Assembly (NCBI RefSeq): GCF_052116585.1 | Contig: NZ_JBQKKT010000027.1 | Location: 1-32,302 of the forward strand | DNA length: 32,302 nucleotides | Direction: 5' to 3' | From: Luteococcus sp052116585 | GTDB lineage: Bacteria > Actinomycetota > Actinomycetes > Propionibacteriales > Propionibacteriaceae | Shown here: one piece after another, positions 7,715 through 14,824 of the stretch | Position numbering within the stretch: position 1 is the stretch's first letter | How the letters are laid out: every line of letters starts with the position of its first letter | The notes under the pieces: generated by a model | The model's database searches: none | What the model was told of the DNA's origin: nothing | The model's input: only the letters and a program-made list of their open reading frames with translations | Program-made: the position numbers and the translations under genes

Positions 7715-8494
7715 TCAACCCTGCATGGCACCGCGTCCGGACGAGCGCGTCCGATGATCAACGATGCGGTAGGCGATCGCGGCCACGAGTAGCCACCCGG
7801 TGGCGACCAGCAGCTCCCCCGCTACTCCGGGCCAGGGGCTTCGTCCGGCAAGGCTGGCGCGCATCGCGTCCAAGGCATGTTGCAAGGGCAGAACACCGCC
7901 CAGGAAGTGCAGCCATGGCGCCGCCCCGGGGGTGAGCAGTGCGCCCGAGGTCAGGATGACCAGCGTCCCAGCCGTGTTGTGGATGAGGTCCTGCGAGTCG
8001 TTGCCGATTGCGGGTGCAATGATCGCCAGACCGAAGGCGGTGCACGCCGCCAGCGCCGGCAACAGCGTCCAGCTGTGCCGTAGCACGGACAGCACGTGTG
8101 CGGGACTGTCCACGAGCAGTCCGATCACCACGCAGACCACGATGGCCTCGACGAAGGCCCGAGCTGCCAGCACTCCGGTGCGCGCCAGGTACTGCAGCAC
8201 CACGGGAGCCGCCGCGCGGCTGACGGCCGGGTAGGTCCGGAACCAGACGTCGTAGATTGGGACGTCGGAGGTGTGCGAGATGGTCGAGCCGGTGATGGCG
8301 AGGAATACTGCACCCACGTAGGTCCAGTCGAGGCCCGCCTGGCCCGCGATCATGCGTCCGAGCAGCACGTAGACCAGGCTCCGGAACAGCAGTGGAACGA
8401 CCACTCCCAGCATCCAGTACTGCGGCGGCAACTCATCGGCCTGGACGCTGCGCCACATCCGCGCGTTGGCGGTGAAGATCTCAACCGAGCTCAA
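7715..8494 (-). CDS. ABC-2 type exporter permease, distal gene
   Basis: This integral membrane protein of about 259 aa has some six hydrophobic segments typical of ABC-2 (DrrB-like) permeases, for example WMLGVVVPLLFRSLVYVLLG, TYVGAVFLAITG and AFVEAIVVCVVIGLLV. It would form the translocation path together with the permease encoded just upstream, powered by the ATPase at 9236-10138. The frame opens with GTG at 8515, inside the end of the upstream permease gene. I prefer TTG 8494 (MSSVEIFTANARMW) because AGGAAG lies six bases before it; either start overlaps the upstream gene, implying coupling. The substrate is unknown. The gene ends close to the repeat cluster upstream of the relaxase, with no terminator visible. 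Confidence 0.8.
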   Translation of the reverse strand: MSSVEIFTANARMWRSVQADELPPQYWMLGVVVPLLFRSLVYVLLGRMIAGQAGLDWTYVGAVFLAITGSTISHTSDVPIYDVWFRTYPAVSRAAAPVVLQYLARTGVLAARAFVEAIVVCVVIGLLVDSPAHVLSVLRHSWTLLPALAACTAFGLAIIAPAIGNDSQDLIHNTAGTLVILTSGALLTPGAAPWLHFLGGVLPLQHALDAMRASLAGRSPWPGVAGELLVATGWLLVAAIAYRIVDHRTRSSGRGAMQG

Positions 8495-9239
8495 GGGTGG
8501 CTTCCTTTCGTGCACGGCGCAGCAGCACCTGCAACGCCTTGGCTCCCACGAGTGCGTACAGGACGGAGATGCCCGCGGCAGCTGCCCACAGGTCCCACCG
8601 GGGATGGGTGGCGGTGGAGGCGAGGAACCGCTGCAGCCACGAGATGTTCAGCACCGACCCCACCCAGGCCACCCACGTCGGCAGCTGGTCGTAGGGGATG
8701 ATCGTGCCGGCGAAGAAGAGCACCGGGGCTCCCACGGCCGTGGTCAGCTGGAAGGCATGCTTGGTCAGCATCAGGCAGGCCCCGATCATGAGGCTCGACG
8801 CCACACCACCCGCCAGGACGGTCAGCAGCCCGACGGCCAGCGCCATCGGGGAGGCCACGCGCAGCGGGATTCCCAGCGCCAGCACGAAGGCCGTGTTGGT
8901 GGCCAGGATGAGGCAGGTGTCGTAGAGCACTCCCCCGACCGTCTTGCCCACCAGCACCATCAGGGGCGAGAGCCGACCGGTGAAGGAGACGCCCAGCGTT
9001 CCCGACTGACGCTCTCGTCGGATGATGCCGGCACCCGACCAGAGCGATGCACCCCAGAAAGATGCGAGCAGCACCCCGCTGAAGGCCTGGGTGGCCTGTT
9101 CCGGGGTCAGTCGGTCAAGCCGCGGCAGCATCACCAGGACCATCCACATGGCCGGGCTGACGAGCCCGGTCACCAGGTTCATGGGACGCGACATGACCAC
9201 TTTGAGCTGGCAGGTCACCATGGCCAGGAAGCCGGTCAC
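8481..9239 (-). CDS. ABC-2 type exporter permease, proximal gene
   Basis: The 252-aa product is a second ABC-2 membrane protein: a short cytoplasmic start (MTGFLAMVTCQLKVVMSRP), then six predicted membrane helices, including VSPAMWMVLVML, CLILATNTAFVLALGIPL and AVGLLTVLAGGVAS. A cytoplasmic RRERQSGTLGVSFTG segment follows the second helix, as in DrrB-like permeases where this loop contacts the ATPase. The GTG start at 9239 overlaps the stop of the ATPase gene as GTGA, and its own end overlaps the distal permease. The three genes form one tightly coupled minus-strand operon. The two permeases probably make a heterodimer. Confidence 0.85.
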   Translation of the reverse strand: MTGFLAMVTCQLKVVMSRPMNLVTGLVSPAMWMVLVMLPRLDRLTPEQATQAFSGVLLASFWGASLWSGAGIIRRERQSGTLGVSFTGRLSPLMVLVGKTVGGVLYDTCLILATNTAFVLALGIPLRVASPMALAVGLLTVLAGGVASSLMIGACLMLTKHAFQLTTAVGAPVLFFAGTIIPYDQLPTWVAWVGSVLNISWLQRFLASTATHPRWDLWAAAAGISVLYALVGAKALQVLLRRARKEATLELG

Positions 9240-10138
9240 CGGTCGCTCCCGATGACCTTGCCCGAAGCGAGGGCGAACGCGTCCTCCAGGCTGGACGGCC
9301 GCACGTCGAGGTCGACGAGCTCCTCGTCCTGGAAGCGTCGTGCGAGGTCAGCGAGTACCGATCCCGTCCAGCGCTCAACCGGCACCACAACCTCACGAGC
9401 ACGTTCCCCGACCCCGAGGTGCGCGGTGACGACGGCATCCAGCCCGGTCAGCCGACGGAACTCAGCCAGCGGCAGGTCGTGGGTGATGGTGCCGTGGCTG
9501 ATCATCACCACGCGCTGCGCGAGGCGTTCCACGTCCAGCAGGTTGTGCGAGGTGAGAAGCACAGTCGTCCCTCCGGCGTGCATGCCGGCGATCACGCCGC
9601 GCAGCCGCTCGGACTCGTTGGGGTCGAGACCCACGGTGGGTTCGTCCAACAGCAGCAGGCGGGGCTCGGTGAGCAGGCCGACGGCGATGTGGAGACGTTG
9701 CCGCATGCCCTTCGAGTAGGTTTGCACCTTGCGTCGGCCGGCCTCGGCTAGGCCCACCTCGTCCAGCAGTTCGGGAATGCGGCGCTTCAGCTCCCGGCGA
9801 CCGACGCCGTGCAAGGCGCCGAAGTACTCGAGGTTGTCCCTGCCTGTGAGCATCTCGTAGAGGCCACGGTCGCCTCCGAAGATCACCGTGGTGTCGCGAC
9901 GAACCTGCTTCGCGTCCTTGACGACATCGTGCCCGAAGACGGACACCGAACCGCTCGATGGGAAGAGCATCGTCGAGAGGATCTTCGTCAGGGTCGTCTT
10001 GCCGGCCCCGTTCTCTCCCAGCACGGCGACCAGCTGGCCCGTGGGGACGTCAAGGCTGACGCGGTCGAGGGCGGTGACCGTCCGTGCGCCGTCGCGAAAG
10101 GTCCTCGTCAAGCCGTCGAGGTGGATGGCAGTGCTCAT
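9236..10138 (-). CDS. ABC exporter ATP-binding protein (DrrA-like)
   Basis: This 300-aa nucleotide-binding subunit has every canonical motif: Walker A GENGAGKTT, Q-loop-region sequence VIFGGDRGLYEMLTGRDNL, signature YSKGMRQRL, Walker B LLLLDEPTVGLDP, and the H-loop histidine in LTSHN. The C-terminal 70 residues after the core (EVVVPVERWTGSVL...SSLEDAFALASG) match the accessory tail of the drug-exporter (DrrA-type) subfamily. I chose ATG 10138 (MSTAIHLDGLTRTF) because the eight residues before it in the open frame look non-coding. The gene heads the exporter operon and is divergent from a predicted HTH regulator 56 bp away, which is the usual arrangement for a regulated drug or peptide exporter. 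Confidence 0.92.
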   Translation of the reverse strand: MSTAIHLDGLTRTFRDGARTVTALDRVSLDVPTGQLVAVLGENGAGKTTLTKILSTMLFPSSGSVSVFGHDVVKDAKQVRRDTTVIFGGDRGLYEMLTGRDNLEYFGALHGVGRRELKRRIPELLDEVGLAEAGRRKVQTYSKGMRQRLHIAVGLLTEPRLLLLDEPTVGLDPNESERLRGVIAGMHAGGTTVLLTSHNLLDVERLAQRVVMISHGTITHDLPLAEFRRLTGLDAVVTAHLGVGERAREVVVPVERWTGSVLADLARRFQDEELVDLDVRPSSLEDAFALASGKVIGSDR

Positions 10139-10194
10139 GGGCAGACGCTCGCATCCGCCCACCCCGGACGTCCATGGATGTAGCGTTCTGCTTC

Positions 10195-11160
10195 ATGGAA
10201 CAGAGCGCGCACGTCTACCGCAACGCGCTCGCAAACCTGCGCTTCTCGCCGAATCCGGTCAGCGAGTGCGCGTTGGCGTCCATGATCGTGCTCTATCCGG
10301 CACGTCACCCCTTCCACGCCAAGTGGTACGCCGAGACCGCAGAGGGCCGCTCCACCGTCGGCGAGGAACGCATCCTGACCCTCATCAATCGCGAGAAGTG
10401 CCTGGTCGACGTGTTCATGCGTCCCGCGAGCCGACGAGGCGTCAGCTACGAGGGCGAACGTCACATCCTCGAGCAGGTGCCCGCGCGGCGTTACAGGCAT
10501 GACGTGGAGCAGGTCTGGGGACGCGACATTCCCGAGGTGCTGGGACGCACTGACGAGCAGGTCAAGGCCAACCTGCTGGCCATCTTGGACGACTTCTGGC
10601 ACCACTGCTTCGAGGCCTACTGGCCGCGCTTCCGCCAGGTGCTCGACGCGGACGTCACCTACCGGGCCCAGATGCTCGCCGCCATGGGACCGGCCGCGGC
10701 CTTGGCCGAGGTACAGCCCCACTTCGTGGTCCGGGGGCATGACGTGCTGCTGCCACTCGGCAACGACCCCTGGCAGCCCTACGAAATCGACACCGCAGCC
10801 ACCGGCTTCACCATGCTGCCGACGCTGGTCAAGTGGGGCATGAACCTGCCCAACTCGGGCGAGGCCGAAGCCGTCTTCAGCTATCGCGCGAGAGGCCGCG
10901 GACGGCTCACCGAGCACCAGGCCGACACCATGACCGGCCTCGTCGGCATCCTGGGCCGCACCCGCACCGAACTGCTGCTGAGCCTGGACGAGCCGGCCTC
11001 GTCAACGGCCATCGCCCTGTTCATGGGCGTCACGACCACCGCGGCGAACCAGCACCTGCGAGCCCTCGCCAATGCCGGACTGCTCCAGACCTCGCGCTTC
11101 GGCCGTTACGTGCTCTACGAGCGCACCCGGCTGGCGGATGACCTCATCGCGGCGAACTGA
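10195..11160 (+). CDS. ArsR-like winged-HTH transcriptional regulator with large N-terminal domain
   Basis: The roughly 321-aa protein ends with a winged helix-turn-helix: STAIALFMGVTTTAANQHLRAL followed by ANAGLLQTSRFGRYVLYERT, where the wing is typical of ArsR-type regulators. The preceding 250 residues resemble the DUF5937-type N-terminal half seen in actinobacterial ArsR-like proteins (RFSPNPVSECALASMIVL, then ARHPF); this is from memory and only moderately sure. It is divergent from the ABC exporter genes and is probably their local regulator. ATG 10195 lies eight bases after a TAGCGT box (10181-10186), which would suit a leaderless transcript. ATG 10174 is the alternative. Neither has a clear ribosome-binding site. 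Its 3' end overlaps the convergent excisionase-like gene by 46 bp. Confidence 0.8.
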   Translation: MEQSAHVYRNALANLRFSPNPVSECALASMIVLYPARHPFHAKWYAETAEGRSTVGEERILTLINREKCLVDVFMRPASRRGVSYEGERHILEQVPARRYRHDVEQVWGRDIPEVLGRTDEQVKANLLAILDDFWHHCFEAYWPRFRQVLDADVTYRAQMLAAMGPAAALAEVQPHFVVRGHDVLLPLGNDPWQPYEIDTAATGFTMLPTLVKWGMNLPNSGEAEAVFSYRARGRGRLTEHQADTMTGLVGILGRTRTELLLSLDEPASSTAIALFMGVTTTAANQHLRALANAGLLQTSRFGRYVLYERTRLADDLIAAN

Positions 11161-11375
11161 GGCTCAAGCCCCGGCAGCTCGTCCACGCGAAGGCGGATCA
11201 GGCGCCGTCCCACCCGGTACCCGCGCAGCTCACCGCGTCGAATCATCCGGCGCAGTGTCACGTCACTGACAGAGAGCCGCTCTCCCGCCTCTCGGATACT
11301 GATGAACTCGGGGGCCTCTCGCGTTCCCCCGCTCGTCTGCTGCGTTCCCCCTCGGGGCATCTGCTGTGCGCTCAT
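11115..11375 (-). CDS. Excisionase-like helix-turn-helix protein
   Basis: An 86-aa basic protein with the excisionase/MerR-type DNA-binding fold: FISIREAGERLSVSDVTLRR forms the HTH, followed by MIRRGELRGYRVGRRLIRL, the short wing and 'R-V-G-R-R-x-I-R' strand typical of the family. Such proteins bend DNA at an attachment site for excision or act as small regulators. ATG 11375 is chosen; GTG codons at 11390 and 11399 are in frame. It is transcribed away from the tRNA-Leu gene whose 3' end lies about 150 bp to its right, as expected for the edge of a tRNA-integrated element. No integrase gene lies between them, which is unusual for a functional element. Confidence 0.78.
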   Translation of the reverse strand: MSAQQMPRGGTQQTSGGTREAPEFISIREAGERLSVSDVTLRRMIRRGELRGYRVGRRLIRLRVDELPGLEPQFAAMRSSASRVRS

Positions 11376-11448
11376 GCTTCCCCAAGCCACGAGGGGCACC
11401 CGTGGGGCTCAATCCACAGGACATCATCGTCCTGGAGCAGAAGCCCGC

Positions 11449-11468
11449 TATTGCACGTATATTGCACG
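11449..11468. repeat. Tandem 9-bp direct repeat, possible Xis/Int arm site
   Basis: TATTGCACG occurs twice in tandem with an 11-bp period (11449-11457 and 11460-11468), close to one helical turn. A CAGGAC/GTCCTG inverted repeat (11417-11434) lies next to it. The block sits between the excisionase-like gene and the tRNA-Leu terminator. Helically phased copies of a short word are typical of excisionase or integrase arm sites, so this is a reasonable protein-binding site, but the protein is unproven. Confidence 0.35.
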
Positions 11469-11478
11469 GACAAGCAAG

Positions 11479-11518
11479 AACCGCTCCGACCGGGGAGTTT
11501 TCCCTAGTCGGAGCGGTT
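11479..11518 (-). terminator. Hairpin terminator downstream of tRNA-Leu
   Basis: Perfect 12-bp arms, AACCGCTCCGAC (11479-11490) and GTCGGAGCGGTT (11507-11518), with a partly self-complementary 16-nt loop (GGGA...TCCC). It lies 10 bp past the tRNA 3' end in the tRNA's direction of transcription and is followed on that strand by a modestly T-rich TTCTTGCTTG. Confidence 0.75.
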
Positions 11519-11527
11519 CCGAGATCG

Positions 11528-11610
11528 TGCGCGAGAGAGGAGTTGAACCTCCACGTCCCAAGGGACACTGGCACCTGAAGCCAGCGCGTCTGCCATTCCG
11601 CCACTCGCGC
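11528..11610 (-). tRNA. tRNA-Leu (anticodon CAG)
   Basis: On the minus strand the gene begins GCGCGAGTGGCGGAATGGCA and ends with CTCGCGC plus discriminator A. The 7-bp acceptor stem pairs perfectly. The anticodon stem-loop CTGGC-TTCAGGT-GCCAG gives anticodon CAG (plus-strand 11575-11577). The long variable arm (TGTCCCTTGGGACG) is the class II signature of tRNA-Leu, and the T-arm GGAGG-TTCAACT-CCTCT closes with one G-T pair. CCA is not encoded. The 3' end points towards the accessory DNA on the left, which makes this gene the likely integration target. Confidence 0.95.
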
Positions 11611-11814
11611 ATCACTTGGTTCTTGCGAACCCAGCCAGAGAAAACTAGCACAACCCCGCGGCACTTTGCACATCGAGGAGTCGCCCCATGTTCACCTGGT
11701 GCACATCCAGCACCCTGATCACCAGCTGAAGGCCTAGTCAATCCCGCATTCCTCGGAGAATGAAGGAACTCTCGGAAGTCTACGATCAAGCTCCCCGATC
11801 ACCCAGGAGTCCCC

Positions 11815-12267
11815 ATGCACCGTCGCGCGATTCCCGCCCTGCTCGTCGCAGGCTTGGCCCTCGCACCCGTCGCTGCCACCCCCGCGCAGGCAGCGCAGCC
11901 CGTGAAGTTCACGAAGTGGGTCGCCGACCCCAAGGGTGCGGACAAGATGACCAATGCCGGGTACAACGCGGAGACGATCACCCTCAAGAACACCTCCCGC
12001 AAGGCCGTCAACATGTCGGGCTGGACAGTGAAGGACCGCGGCAACAAGCACACCTTCACATTCCCCAAGGGCTTCGTGCTGAAGCCGGGAGCTCAGGTGA
12101 CGCTGCACAGCGGCAAGGGCCGCAACAGCGCCTCGCACGTCTATTTCAACCTCAAGCGCCCCGGCTACGTCTGGAACAACACCGGCGGCGACGACGCGAC
12201 GCTGCGCCAAGGATCGAAGGTCATCGCCAAGTGCACCTACACCAAGGGCGGCACCAAGTCCTGCTGA
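11815..12267 (+). CDS. Small secreted lamin-tail-domain protein
   Basis: The 150-aa precursor has a clear Sec signal peptide: basic start MHRRA, hydrophobic core IPALLVAGLALAPVAATP and cleavage near AQAAQP (about residues 26-28). The mature part is a single small beta-rich domain of lamin-tail type: NAETITLKNTSRKAVNMSGW, then TFPKGFVLKPGAQVTLHSG, GYVWNNTGGDDATLRQGSKV. The 'E-x-(V/I)-x-(L/I)-K-N' and 'W-N-N-x-G-D-x-A-x-L' patterns are diagnostic of the family. Two cysteines in the last 15 residues (KCTYTKGGTKSC) may form a disulfide. AGGAG lies five bases before ATG 11815. The domain is often fused to nucleases or surface enzymes but here stands alone, and its ligand is unknown. Confidence 0.85.
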   Translation: MHRRAIPALLVAGLALAPVAATPAQAAQPVKFTKWVADPKGADKMTNAGYNAETITLKNTSRKAVNMSGWTVKDRGNKHTFTFPKGFVLKPGAQVTLHSGKGRNSASHVYFNLKRPGYVWNNTGGDDATLRQGSKVIAKCTYTKGGTKSC

Positions 12268-12302
12268 GCGGGCGGCGCTTTCACCCCCGCCCCACCGGAC
12301 AA

Positions 12303-12355
12303 CTGTCCTGGTGCGAGTTCTGCACGCCAGACGAGCACAACTCGCACCAGGACAG
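12303..12355. terminator. Long perfect hairpin after the lamin-tail gene
   Basis: Seventeen-base arms, CTGTCCTGGTGCGAGTT at 12303-12319 and its exact complement at 12339-12355, with a 19-nt loop. There is no T-run, which is common for terminators in high-G+C actinomycetes. It lies 36 bp after the preceding stop and 147 bp before the haemoglobin gene. The left part contains GAGTTCTGCAC, resembling a word in the 28071-28118 hairpin. Confidence 0.6.
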
Positions 12356-12501
12356 GTGACCAGCGCATTCAGCGGGCCAGCACCTGCCGAGAGGTGCCAC
12401 TGGGACTGCGCCACATGAGCCGCGCCCATGCCGACCCCTGCCCACGCCGCACCCTCCCCACGCGCACCCTCCCCATGGCGCCGGTCTGGGAGACTGGACC
12501 C

Positions 12502-12930
12502 GTGAGTGAGACCTTCTACGACGCCGTTGGTGGCCACGAGACCTTCCAGAAACTGGTGCACCGCTTCTACGAGCAGGTCGCGGCGGATCCAGAGTTCCGC
12601 GCCCTCTACCCGGAGGAGGACCTGCGCCCCGCCGAGGACCGCCTGCGCACCTTCCTGGAGCAGTACTGGGGCGGTCCCAAGACCTACCAGGAGAATCGCG
12701 GACACCCCCGCCTGCGGATGCGCCACAACGTCTTCCGCATCACCCCCAAGGAGCGCGACACCTGGCTGCGCTACATGCTCACCTCCCTCGACGAGTTGCA
12801 GCTGGCACCCGAACACGACGCTGCCATGCGCGACTACTTGGAGCGGGCTGCCCATTCGCTGGTGAACTCCCTGCCCTCCCCGATGGACGGCTATCAAGGC
12901 GGGCCGAGCGTGCCGCCGGTCGTGCAGTAG
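12502..12930 (+). CDS. glbO: Truncated haemoglobin, group II (GlbO type)
   Basis: The 142-aa product is a 2-on-2 globin. It carries the group II hallmarks WGGPKTYQENRGHPRLRMRH, where the final histidine is the proximal haem ligand, plus Tyr in HRFYEQV (B10 position), Tyr in LYPEE (CD1 region) and Trp in RDTWLRYM (G8). Such globins bind O2 and handle NO or peroxide. GTG 12502 (MSETFYDAVGG) is preferred because GGGAGA lies eight bases upstream; the frame stays open to 12394 but that extension looks like random Pro/Arg-rich sequence. It lies alone, between the hairpin and the MFS gene. Confidence 0.9.
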   Translation: MSETFYDAVGGHETFQKLVHRFYEQVAADPEFRALYPEEDLRPAEDRLRTFLEQYWGGPKTYQENRGHPRLRMRHNVFRITPKERDTWLRYMLTSLDELQLAPEHDAAMRDYLERAAHSLVNSLPSPMDGYQGGPSVPPVVQ

Positions 12931-13107
12931 CCCGACCCGCGGGGCCACCCGAAAGCAGCGCCCCGCCAGGGGAACCCATCCGCGTCATGTTCAACCGGCC
13001 CACAGGTTCGACGCGAAAGTCCTTCACCACTGGAAATGCCGGGGCAGCAGCCAAACCTCCGGCACCCCACCGACTTGAGTGCCCGTTCCAGCGACCGGCA
13101 CGATTTA

Positions 13108-13121
13108 GTGATCTTTGTCAC
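13108..13121. promoter_or_regulatory. CRP/GlxR-like operator GTGA-N6-TCAC
   Basis: A perfect GTGA-TCTTTG-TCAC palindrome lies 71 bp upstream of the symporter's TTG start, in the 261-bp leader that is otherwise without a gene. It matches the core of the cAMP-dependent CRP/GlxR consensus of Actinobacteria (TGTGA-N6-TCACA, with the outer T/A not conserved). Control of a carboxylate transporter by carbon status would be sensible but is inference. A second symmetric element, GCCTCG-tt-CGAGGC, is at 13145-13158. Confidence 0.45.
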
Positions 13122-13191
13122 CATTGGCCGCAGACTCTCCGCATGCCTCGTTCGAGGCGACGCATGCTGGCCAACCTCAACGGAGAGCACC

Positions 13192-14586
13192 TTGACCGAC
13201 ATCACCACACCCGTCTCCGACCCCATGTCCGCGACAACGAAGGCCGAGCGCAACCGCGCCGTCTTCTCCAGCTTCCTGGGCAGCACGGTCGAGTACTACG
13301 ACTTCCTGCTGTACGCCGCCGCTGCCGGCCTGGTCTTCCCGAAGCTCTTCTTCGGCAACCTCTCGCCCGAGCTCGGCACCACCCTGAGTTTCGTCATCCT
13401 GCTGATCGGCTACATCGCCCGCCCGGTGGGTTCCATGGCCTTCGGCCACTTCGGTGACAAGTTCGGCCGAAAGAATGTGCTCATCATCACCCTGATGACC
13501 ATGGGTCTTGTCTCGGTGGCCATCGGCCTCATGCCGTCCGCCAACCAGATCGGCATGGCCGCCCCCATCCTGATGGTCCTCCTCCGCACACTCCAGGGTC
13601 TGGCCGTGGGCGGCGAGTGGGCCGGCGCCACGTTGATGGCCATGGAGCACTCCACCGAGAAGAACAAGGGCTTCGGCGCCTCCCTGGCCGTCGCGGGTGG
13701 GCCCACCGGCGCCGTGCTGTCCACCCTGGTGCTTGCGATCTTCGCCGCCGTCGCCGGAGACCAGTTCGCCAATCCCGACGGCCGCTACTTCGTCGACGAC
13801 TGGGGCTGGCGCGTGCCCTTCCTGTTCAGCGCGGGCATCGTCGTCCTGGGCCTCTTCCTGCGCTCCCGGGTGACCGAGTCGCCCGAGTTCGAGGAGGCCC
13901 GCAAGGCAGGCAAGGTGCAGACCGGCATCCCCCTGGTGAAGATGTTCCGCGACGCACCCAAGGAGCTGGTGCTCGGTTCGCTCGCCGGCGCGGCTGGCCT
14001 CTTCCTGCAGGGCATCGGCGCCACCTTCATGGTTCCCTACATCGTGAAGACCACTGCTGCGGCCGGAGACCCGATCAGCCGCTCGGAGGCCCTGATGATG
14101 AACACCACTGGCTCGGTGATCGCCGTCTTCATGATTCCCTTCGTCGCCTGGCTGAGCGACCGCTTCGGCCGTCGCCCCACGATGATGGCCGGCGGCCTGG
14201 TCTCGGTGCTGGGCATGTGGGCCAGCTTCAACCTCATCCAGAGCGCGGAGCGACCACTGGTCTGGATTGGCTTCGTGGCTCTGGTCGGCATCTTCCAGCC
14301 CGCCCAGTACGGCCCGATCGGCGCCTTCCTGAGTGAGAAGTTCGACGCGGCGCACCGATACACCGGCGCCGGAATGACTTTCCAGGTGGCCTCGATCATC
14401 GGCGCCGGCACCGCCCCGCTCATCGCCGGCAAGCTGGTGAACCCCAATGTGGGCCTGACCAACCTGGCCATCTACGGCACCATCCTGTTCGCCATCTCCA
14501 CCATCGCGATCTACCTGTCCAAGGAGACCGCCCGCCGTCAGACGCACCAGGACCTGTTCATCGAGGAGGCCGTCTTCAAGGCCTGA
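13192..14586 (+). CDS. MHS-family metabolite:H+ symporter (MFS)
   Basis: The 464-aa protein has about 12 membrane helices and the signatures of the metabolite:H+ symporter branch of the major facilitator superfamily. The first helix begins at SFLGSTVEYYDFLLYAAAAG (family pattern 'G.x.E.YDF.LYG'). Loop 2-3 is FGHFGDKFGRKN, and the matching half-repeat in the C-terminal half is WLSDRFGRRPT. LQGLAVGGEWAGA in helix 4 and the long cytoplasmic segment before RVTESPEFEEARKAGK are also typical. Relatives take up shikimate, alpha-ketoglutarate, proline/betaine or citrate; the substrate cannot be read here. TTG 13192 (MTDITTPVSD) follows GGAGAG; ATG 13225 is an alternative. It is monocistronic, with a hairpin after the stop. 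Confidence 0.9.
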   Translation: MTDITTPVSDPMSATTKAERNRAVFSSFLGSTVEYYDFLLYAAAAGLVFPKLFFGNLSPELGTTLSFVILLIGYIARPVGSMAFGHFGDKFGRKNVLIITLMTMGLVSVAIGLMPSANQIGMAAPILMVLLRTLQGLAVGGEWAGATLMAMEHSTEKNKGFGASLAVAGGPTGAVLSTLVLAIFAAVAGDQFANPDGRYFVDDWGWRVPFLFSAGIVVLGLFLRSRVTESPEFEEARKAGKVQTGIPLVKMFRDAPKELVLGSLAGAAGLFLQGIGATFMVPYIVKTTAAAGDPISRSEALMMNTTGSVIAVFMIPFVAWLSDRFGRRPTMMAGGLVSVLGMWASFNLIQSAERPLVWIGFVALVGIFQPAQYGPIGAFLSEKFDAAHRYTGAGMTFQVASIIGAGTAPLIAGKLVNPNVGLTNLAIYGTILFAISTIAIYLSKETARRQTHQDLFIEEAVFKA

Positions 14587-14602
14587 CCAGCCGACACGCA
14601 CA

Positions 14603-14646
14603 AAGGTGCTGGTGGCAACCGATCACTCGGTTGCCACCAGCACCTT
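14603..14646. terminator. Bidirectional hairpin between the MHS symporter and rfbA
   Basis: Two perfect 20-bp arms (14603-14622 and 14627-14646) enclose a TCAC tetraloop. It lies 16 bp after the symporter stop and between convergent genes (rfbA ends at 14825), so it can serve both strands. From the hairpin to rfbA (14647-14824) I see nothing else. Confidence 0.8.
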
Positions 14647-14824
14647 CACTGTTGTCCAGACGGTTCTGCTGGGAGCCCCGCTCACCGGGCGGCCATCGCG
14701 TGGGGGGATGCGACGGCCGCCCGCTGCGGCGGTCACCAGACTGAAGGCTTGCTGTCCGAGAGATACCCAGGACCCCTCAGCAGAAGTTCAGCCCGGTGCC
14801 CGCCAGCGGTGACCCACCAAGGGG

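Noticed and set aside
13177..14601. 474-codon minus-strand open frame opposite the symporter
   Set aside because: Antisense shadow; a low-complexity Gln/Gly/Asp/His peptide with no resemblance to a folded family.
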